Shown piece after piece: positions 62,511 through 64,000 of a stretch of 64,000 nucleotides of DNA. A model generated the notes under the pieces. It did no database searches, was not told the origin of the DNA, and saw only the letters and a program-made list of their open reading frames with translations. Each line of letters begins with the position of its first letter. Positions within the stretch are counted from its first letter, which is position 1. The position numbers were made by a program, and so were the translations under genes. The stretch is from JADJWR01 sp963847675 (GTDB lineage Bacteria; Pseudomonadota; Gammaproteobacteria; Burkholderiales; Burkholderiaceae_F). The stretch covers positions 434,001-498,000 of the forward strand of contig CAWKAP010000008.1 in NCBI GenBank assembly GCA_963847675.1, written 5' to 3'.

Positions 62511-64000
62511 ATGAATACCTTAGCGACGGTACCCCACAAGGCGCTCGCGATCGCTGCGGCGGTTTCCATGCTCGCCTTATGCCGCCCGGCGCTGGCGGCA
62601 GAAACGGCCCCGCTGGCCGCCTCGGCGAAGGCGCCGCGCATCGGGCTCGCCCTGTCCGGCGGCGGCGCGCGCGGCATCGCGCATGTCGGCGTGCTCAAGG
62701 TGCTGGAGGAGATGCGCGTGCCGATCCACTGCGTGACCGGCACCAGCATGGGAGCAATCGTCGGCGGCACCTTCGCCGCGGGAAGGACGCCCGCCGAGAT
62801 GGAGAGGCTGGTCCTCGACGCCGACTGGGAGACGATCTTCCGCGACCAGCCGCCGCGCAAGGAGATCGCGCTGCGGCGCAAGGTCGACGACTACAAGACG
62901 CTGTTCGCGCCCGAGTTCGGCGTCACCGAGAACGGGCTGGCGCTGCCGAAGGGCGTCATCGCCGGCGTCTCGATCGAGTCGTTCTTCCGCTCGCTGGCGA
63001 CGCCGGCTTTCGGCATCACCGACTTCAACAGGCTGCCGATACCGTTCCGCGCCCTGGCCACCGACATCGAGACCGGCGAATCGGTGGTGCTCGACCGCGG
63101 CAGCATCGCCCAGGCGATGCGCGCCAGCATGTCGGTGCCCGGCGCGATCGCGCCGGTGGAGATCGACGGCCGGCTGATGGTCGACGGCGGCATTGCCAAC
63201 AACCTGCCGATCGACGAGGCGCGCAGGCTGTGCGCCGACGTGGTGATCGCCGTGAACATCTCGACGCCGCCGCTGAAGCGCAGTGAAATCACCTCGGCGC
63301 TGACCGTGGTCGGGCAGCTGATCAACTTTCTCGGCAAGCAGACCGTCGACGACCAGCTCAGGCGCATGGGCCCGCGCGACGTGCTCATCGCGCCGGACCT
63401 CGGTGACATCTCCGCCGGCAAGTTCGACCGCTCGGTCGAGGCGATCGGCATCGGCGAGCAGGCGACCCGCGCGATGGCCGACTCGCTGCGGCGCTACAGC
63501 CTGCCGCCGGCGCAGTACGCGGCCCTTCGGGCAACGCAGGTCGCCGAGGGCAAGGGCCTGGGCACCGTCGACGAGATCCGTGTCGAAGGGCTGCAGCGCA
63601 CCAACCCCGAGGTGCTGCGCGCCCTGGTCGAGAGCCGGCACGGCGAGCCGCTCTCGGAGGAAAAGCTCGGCGCCGATCTGCGGCGCATTTACGGCCGCGG
63701 CGACTTCGAGAGCATCAGCTACCACCTCAGGGGCGGGGGCGCCGGTCCGCGCGCCCTGGTCATCGAGCCGAGGGAGAAGTCGTGGGGGCCGGATTATTTC
63801 CGCTTCGGCCTCGGTCTGGCGAGCGACTTCCAGAGCGACAGCCAGTTCAACCTGCTGGCCCAGTACCGCCGGACCTGGCTCAACCGCCTCGGCGGCGAGT
63901 GGCTGACCGAAGCGCAGCTCGGACAGGACACGCACCTGTTCAGCGAGTTCTACCAGCCACTGAACGAGGCCGGTCGCTGGTTCGTCGCGCCCTTTGTCGA
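62511..64000 (+). CDS. Patatin-like phospholipase with C-terminal POTRA/outer-membrane barrel (partial)
   Basis: The first 496 residues are in the window; the gene continues past its end. The signal peptide (residues 1-30) precedes a patatin domain: glycine-rich oxyanion-hole motif GGGARG at 50-55, nucleophile Ser79 in GTSMG, and Asp225 in VDGG, completing the Ser-Asp dyad. From about residue 340 a POTRA-like segment (TVDEIRVEGLQRTNPEVLRALV) follows, then the start of a BamA/D15-like barrel (FRFGLGLASDFQSDSQFNLLAQYRRTWL). This is the layout of PlpD-type (type Vd) secreted lipases or of intact RssA-barrel proteins. Probably in the outer membrane. Confidence 0.9.
   Translation, partial: MNTLATVPHKALAIAAAVSMLALCRPALAAETAPLAASAKAPRIGLALSGGGARGIAHVGVLKVLEEMRVPIHCVTGTSMGAIVGGTFAAGRTPAEMERLVLDADWETIFRDQPPRKEIALRRKVDDYKTLFAPEFGVTENGLALPKGVIAGVSIESFFRSLATPAFGITDFNRLPIPFRALATDIETGESVVLDRGSIAQAMRASMSVPGAIAPVEIDGRLMVDGGIANNLPIDEARRLCADVVIAVNISTPPLKRSEITSALTVVGQLINFLGKQTVDDQLRRMGPRDVLIAPDLGDISAGKFDRSVEAIGIGEQATRAMADSLRRYSLPPAQYAALRATQVAEGKGLGTVDEIRVEGLQRTNPEVLRALVESRHGEPLSEEKLGADLRRIYGRGDFESISYHLRGGGAGPRALVIEPREKSWGPDYFRFGLGLASDFQSDSQFNLLAQYRRTWLNRLGGEWLTEAQLGQDTHLFSEFYQPLNEAGRWFVAPFV

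Overview
This is a very GC-rich, gene-dense window from what looks like a betaproteobacterium (Burkholderiales/Rhodocyclales-like). The evidence is the betaproteobacterial gene families (DUF1840, bTHX, RatA, omega-amino acid transaminase plus MmsA), the C/G-rich intergenic repeats, and a large respiratory inventory that includes both complex I and Na+-NQR. I saw no rRNA, tRNA, insertion sequence, prophage or CRISPR array.

Layout. 1-2981 (+): end of a branched-chain 2-oxoacid dehydrogenase operon (E1-beta tail, E2, E3). 3016-3435 (+): YjbQ. 3470-12845 (-): the most unusual block. It holds a diguanylate cyclase, a CreB/CreC-like two-component system, a VIT-like secreted protein, a VIT+VWA protein ending in a PEP-CTERM sorting tail, an exosortase with an intact Cys-Arg-His triad, an EpsI-like protein and a GT51 peptidoglycan glycosyltransferase. 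Most neighbours overlap or nearly touch. It reads as a dedicated, regulated cell-surface sorting system. 12937-19163: housekeeping and catabolic genes (DUF1840, bTHX, lipoprotein, beta-alanine-type transaminase, YbaK, MmsA, and a RatA domain fused to a cyclic-nucleotide-binding domain).

19335-25371 (+): two tandem copies of a dctPQM TRAP transporter. The second copy carries about eight single-base insertions within about 1.3 kb. 25391-33049 (-): complete nqrABCDEF followed by a CBS protein, apbE and nqrM. 33271-35722: malic enzyme divergent from a cyclic-nucleotide-domain protein. 35817-49229 (-): nuoA-N with an unusually short nuoG, a non-standard nuoE and a single-base frameshift near the end of nuoD. 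49586-58315 (-): CBS protein, ferredoxin, a dihydroorotate-dehydrogenase-like protein, pyruvate:ferredoxin oxidoreductase, rubrerythrin, and a fused NfnA-NfnB-type transhydrogenase. 58663-62228 (+): fumarate reductase frdCAB. 62511-end (+): a patatin with the start of a C-terminal POTRA/barrel region, cut by the window edge.

How it works together. The right two thirds is an electron-transfer district. It joins pyruvate oxidation to reduced ferredoxin, ferredoxin/NAD(P)H exchange, two NADH:quinone oxidoreductases (H+ and Na+), C4-dicarboxylate uptake, malic enzyme and fumarate reduction. Eight FNR/CRP-type TTG-N8-CAA-like palindromes lie in the intergenic regions upstream of these operons, which suggests common oxygen or redox control.
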